This document shows, piece after piece, positions 62,784-64,000 of a stretch of DNA of 64,000 nt. Source of the DNA: Chryseobacterium sp. JUb7. Lineage in GTDB: Bacteria > Bacteroidota > Bacteroidia > Flavobacteriales > Weeksellaceae. A program made the translations under genes and the position numbers. Numbering within the stretch: the first letter of the stretch is position 1; every line of letters begins with the position of its first letter. The DNA lies in NCBI RefSeq assembly GCF_024806495.1, contig NZ_JANUFF010000003.1:186001-250000 (forward strand), written 5' to 3'. Under the pieces are notes generated by a model that was not told where the DNA came from, did not search any database, and saw nothing but the letters and a program-made list of their open reading frames with translations.

Positions 62784-63638
62784 ATGGGAGGTACAAGATA
62801 CGACATGGACGCTCGTTTTGACAGAGCAAAGAAAGCAGGATATGCATCAAAATCTGCAAGTGAAATTTTCACTCAGAATGCAAAAAGAAAGGCACATGAA
62901 TCTATGAATCCACATGGTATTTCTTTCAGAGAATCAAGAGATTCTGCGGTTCATCCAAATTCAGTTCCTATTATTTTAGGACTGGACGTAACGGGAAGTA
63001 TGGGACATATTCCTTATGATTTGATTAAAGAAGGTCTTCCAAAATTAATGGGCGGAATTATCCAGGGTGGTGTTCCGGATCCGGCACTTTTATTCTTGGG
63101 AATCGGAGATCATGAATGTGACGGTTATCCTTTACAGGTTGGTCAGTTTGAATCGGGAGATGAAGAGCTTGATATGTGGTTAACAAGAACTTACATAGAG
63201 TCCGGGGGTGGAGGAAATGCAGGAGAAAGTTATTTATTGGCTTGGTATTTTGCGGCTTTTCACACAAGAACAGATGCTTTTGAAAAGAGAAACCAAAAAG
63301 GATTATTGTTCACTGTTGGTGACGAACCTTGTTTGAAAACACTTCCTGCTTCTGCGATCCGAGAATTAATGGGAACGGGTCAACAGACTTTCAAACATAC
63401 GGAACTGTTGGCGGAAGCTCAGAAGAAATATGAAGTTTTTCACATCAGCGTTTTGCATTCCGGACAAGCGGTGAATGCAGATAAAGGCTGGAAAGATTTA
63501 CTAGGACAAAACTGTTTATCTATCGAGGATTACAGAGATGTTCCGAAAGTGATTAAAGATGTGGTTTGTAGTAAATTTAAAGATAGCTTTACGAAAACCA
63601 CAGAGAATTTAGGATTAGATAATATTCAAATGTATTAA
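62784..63638 (+). CDS. VWA-like cytosolic protein
   Basis: 284 residues, no signal peptide. MIDAS-type metal site DVTGSMG (Asp68-x-Thr70-x-Ser72, a Thr variant of DxSxS), GIGDHE, GGGGNAGESYLLAWYFAAFHT and LLFTVGDEP (Asp180). VWA proteins of this type bind partners through a metal ion, often next to ATPases or nucleotide enzymes. The N-terminal 45 residues (YASKSASEIFTQNAKRKAHE) are helical. Two bases separate it from the PurA-like gene. Function unknown. Confidence 0.82.
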   Translation: MGGTRYDMDARFDRAKKAGYASKSASEIFTQNAKRKAHESMNPHGISFRESRDSAVHPNSVPIILGLDVTGSMGHIPYDLIKEGLPKLMGGIIQGGVPDPALLFLGIGDHECDGYPLQVGQFESGDEELDMWLTRTYIESGGGGNAGESYLLAWYFAAFHTRTDAFEKRNQKGLLFTVGDEPCLKTLPASAIRELMGTGQQTFKHTELLAEAQKKYEVFHISVLHSGQAVNADKGWKDLLGQNCLSIEDYRDVPKVIKDVVCSKFKDSFTKTTENLGLDNIQMY

Positions 63639-63640
63639 AA

Positions 63641-64000
63641 ATGAAAACAGCACAAATAATTATAGGCTTGGGATTTGGGGATGAAGGTAAAGGCATCACA
63701 ACCGATTTTCTGGCTCAGCAACATCCTGAGTCTGTAGTTATTCGGTTTTCAGGAGGTCAGCAGGCGGCGCATACGGTGATAATTGATGATAAAAAGCACG
63801 TTCATTCCAGCTTTGCGAGTGGTGCGCTGCGTGGTTTGCCTTCGTATTTTACAGAACATTGCACGATTCACCCGACGTTTTTATTCAACGAAAGGGAAGA
63901 ATTAATTCAGAAAAATGGAAATATTGAATTGACAATCCATCCTTTGGCAAAAGTAACGACACCTTTTGATGTTTTATATAACAGAAAAAATATCAAAAAT
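63641..64000 (+). CDS. Divergent adenylosuccinate synthetase-like protein, cut by window end
   Basis: First 120 residues only. N-terminal GTP loop GFGDEGKG (11-18, catalytic Asp14) and SGGQQAAHTV (catalytic His44), then SSFASGALRG, as in PurA, but the usual WGDEGKGK and NAGHT are altered and the N-terminus (MKTAQIIIGLG) differs. Position in a NADAR/VWA operon suggests a specialised nucleotide-condensing enzyme rather than the housekeeping purine enzyme; not provable from this fragment. Confidence 0.78.
   Translation, partial: MKTAQIIIGLGFGDEGKGITTDFLAQQHPESVVIRFSGGQQAAHTVIIDDKKHVHSSFASGALRGLPSYFTEHCTIHPTFLFNEREELIQKNGNIELTIHPLAKVTTPFDVLYNRKNIKN

Overview
The window looks like chromosome from a low-GC member of the Flavobacteriia, most likely Chryseobacterium or a close relative. 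The grounds are Bacteroidota-type promoters (TAnnTTTG at -7), TonB-dependent receptors with an N-terminal carboxypeptidase-like domain, a SprE/PorW-like gliding and type IX secretion lipoprotein, a protein with a C-terminal T9SS sorting domain, a fused MurF-alanine racemase, a GH92 mannosidase and many 2TM-domain proteins. No rRNA, tRNA, CRISPR array, insertion sequence or prophage was seen. Most genes are housekeeping genes in short operons separated by clear hairpin terminators.

Layout. 1-8.7 kb (mostly minus strand): a frameshifted TonB receptor cut by the window edge, a Cys/Gly-tailed protein, and a two-component locus (2TM-fused histidine kinase, three free 2TM proteins, a methyltransferase-like membrane protein, a LytTR regulator). 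8.8-16 kb: a second TonB receptor, Cu/Zn superoxide dismutase, tail-specific protease, SurE and an acetyltransferase. 16-18.5 kb: a minus-strand cassette of a Tes/MJ0619-like radical SAM enzyme, a small membrane protein and an Lgt-like protein. 18.5-25 kb: GMP reductase, FabG, WG-repeat protein, RsmI and an acidic repeat protein. 25-33.7 kb (plus): thymidine kinase, MurF-Alr, patatin-BamA, YbeY, and MnmG flanked by two perfect parS sites. 33.7-36.6 kb: pgk between two gene-free stretches, the right one carrying DnaA-box-like sites (candidate oriC), then rpiB. 36.8-45 kb: RNase R, LysE, LD-carboxypeptidase, YraN, SDR and TsaB. 45-49.6 kb (minus): SprE-like lipoprotein, Maf, KdsC-like phosphatase and a DUF2520 protein. 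49.7-53.7 kb: ECF sigma with an anti-sigma candidate and a Spy-like protein, then a paralogous secreted pair. 53.8-60.6 kb: GH92 mannosidase, LepA, T9SS cargo and a DUF1579 lipoprotein. 60.7-64 kb: an NrtR-type Nudix regulator followed by NADAR, a small coiled-coil protein, a VWA protein and a divergent PurA-like enzyme cut by the window end.

The most interesting region is the last one. Four copies of the inverted repeat TT(T/A)G(T/C)GT-N7-AC(A/G)CAA lie upstream of the Nudix regulator, NADAR (two copies) and the coiled-coil gene. Two copies overlap the -7 promoter elements. This points to one NrtR-like regulon covering an uncharacterised nucleotide or ADP-ribose system. Next in interest are the Lgt-like/radical SAM cassette, the parS pair with the nearby origin candidate, and a 16-bp direct repeat that brackets a gene apparently inserted at the end of rnr.
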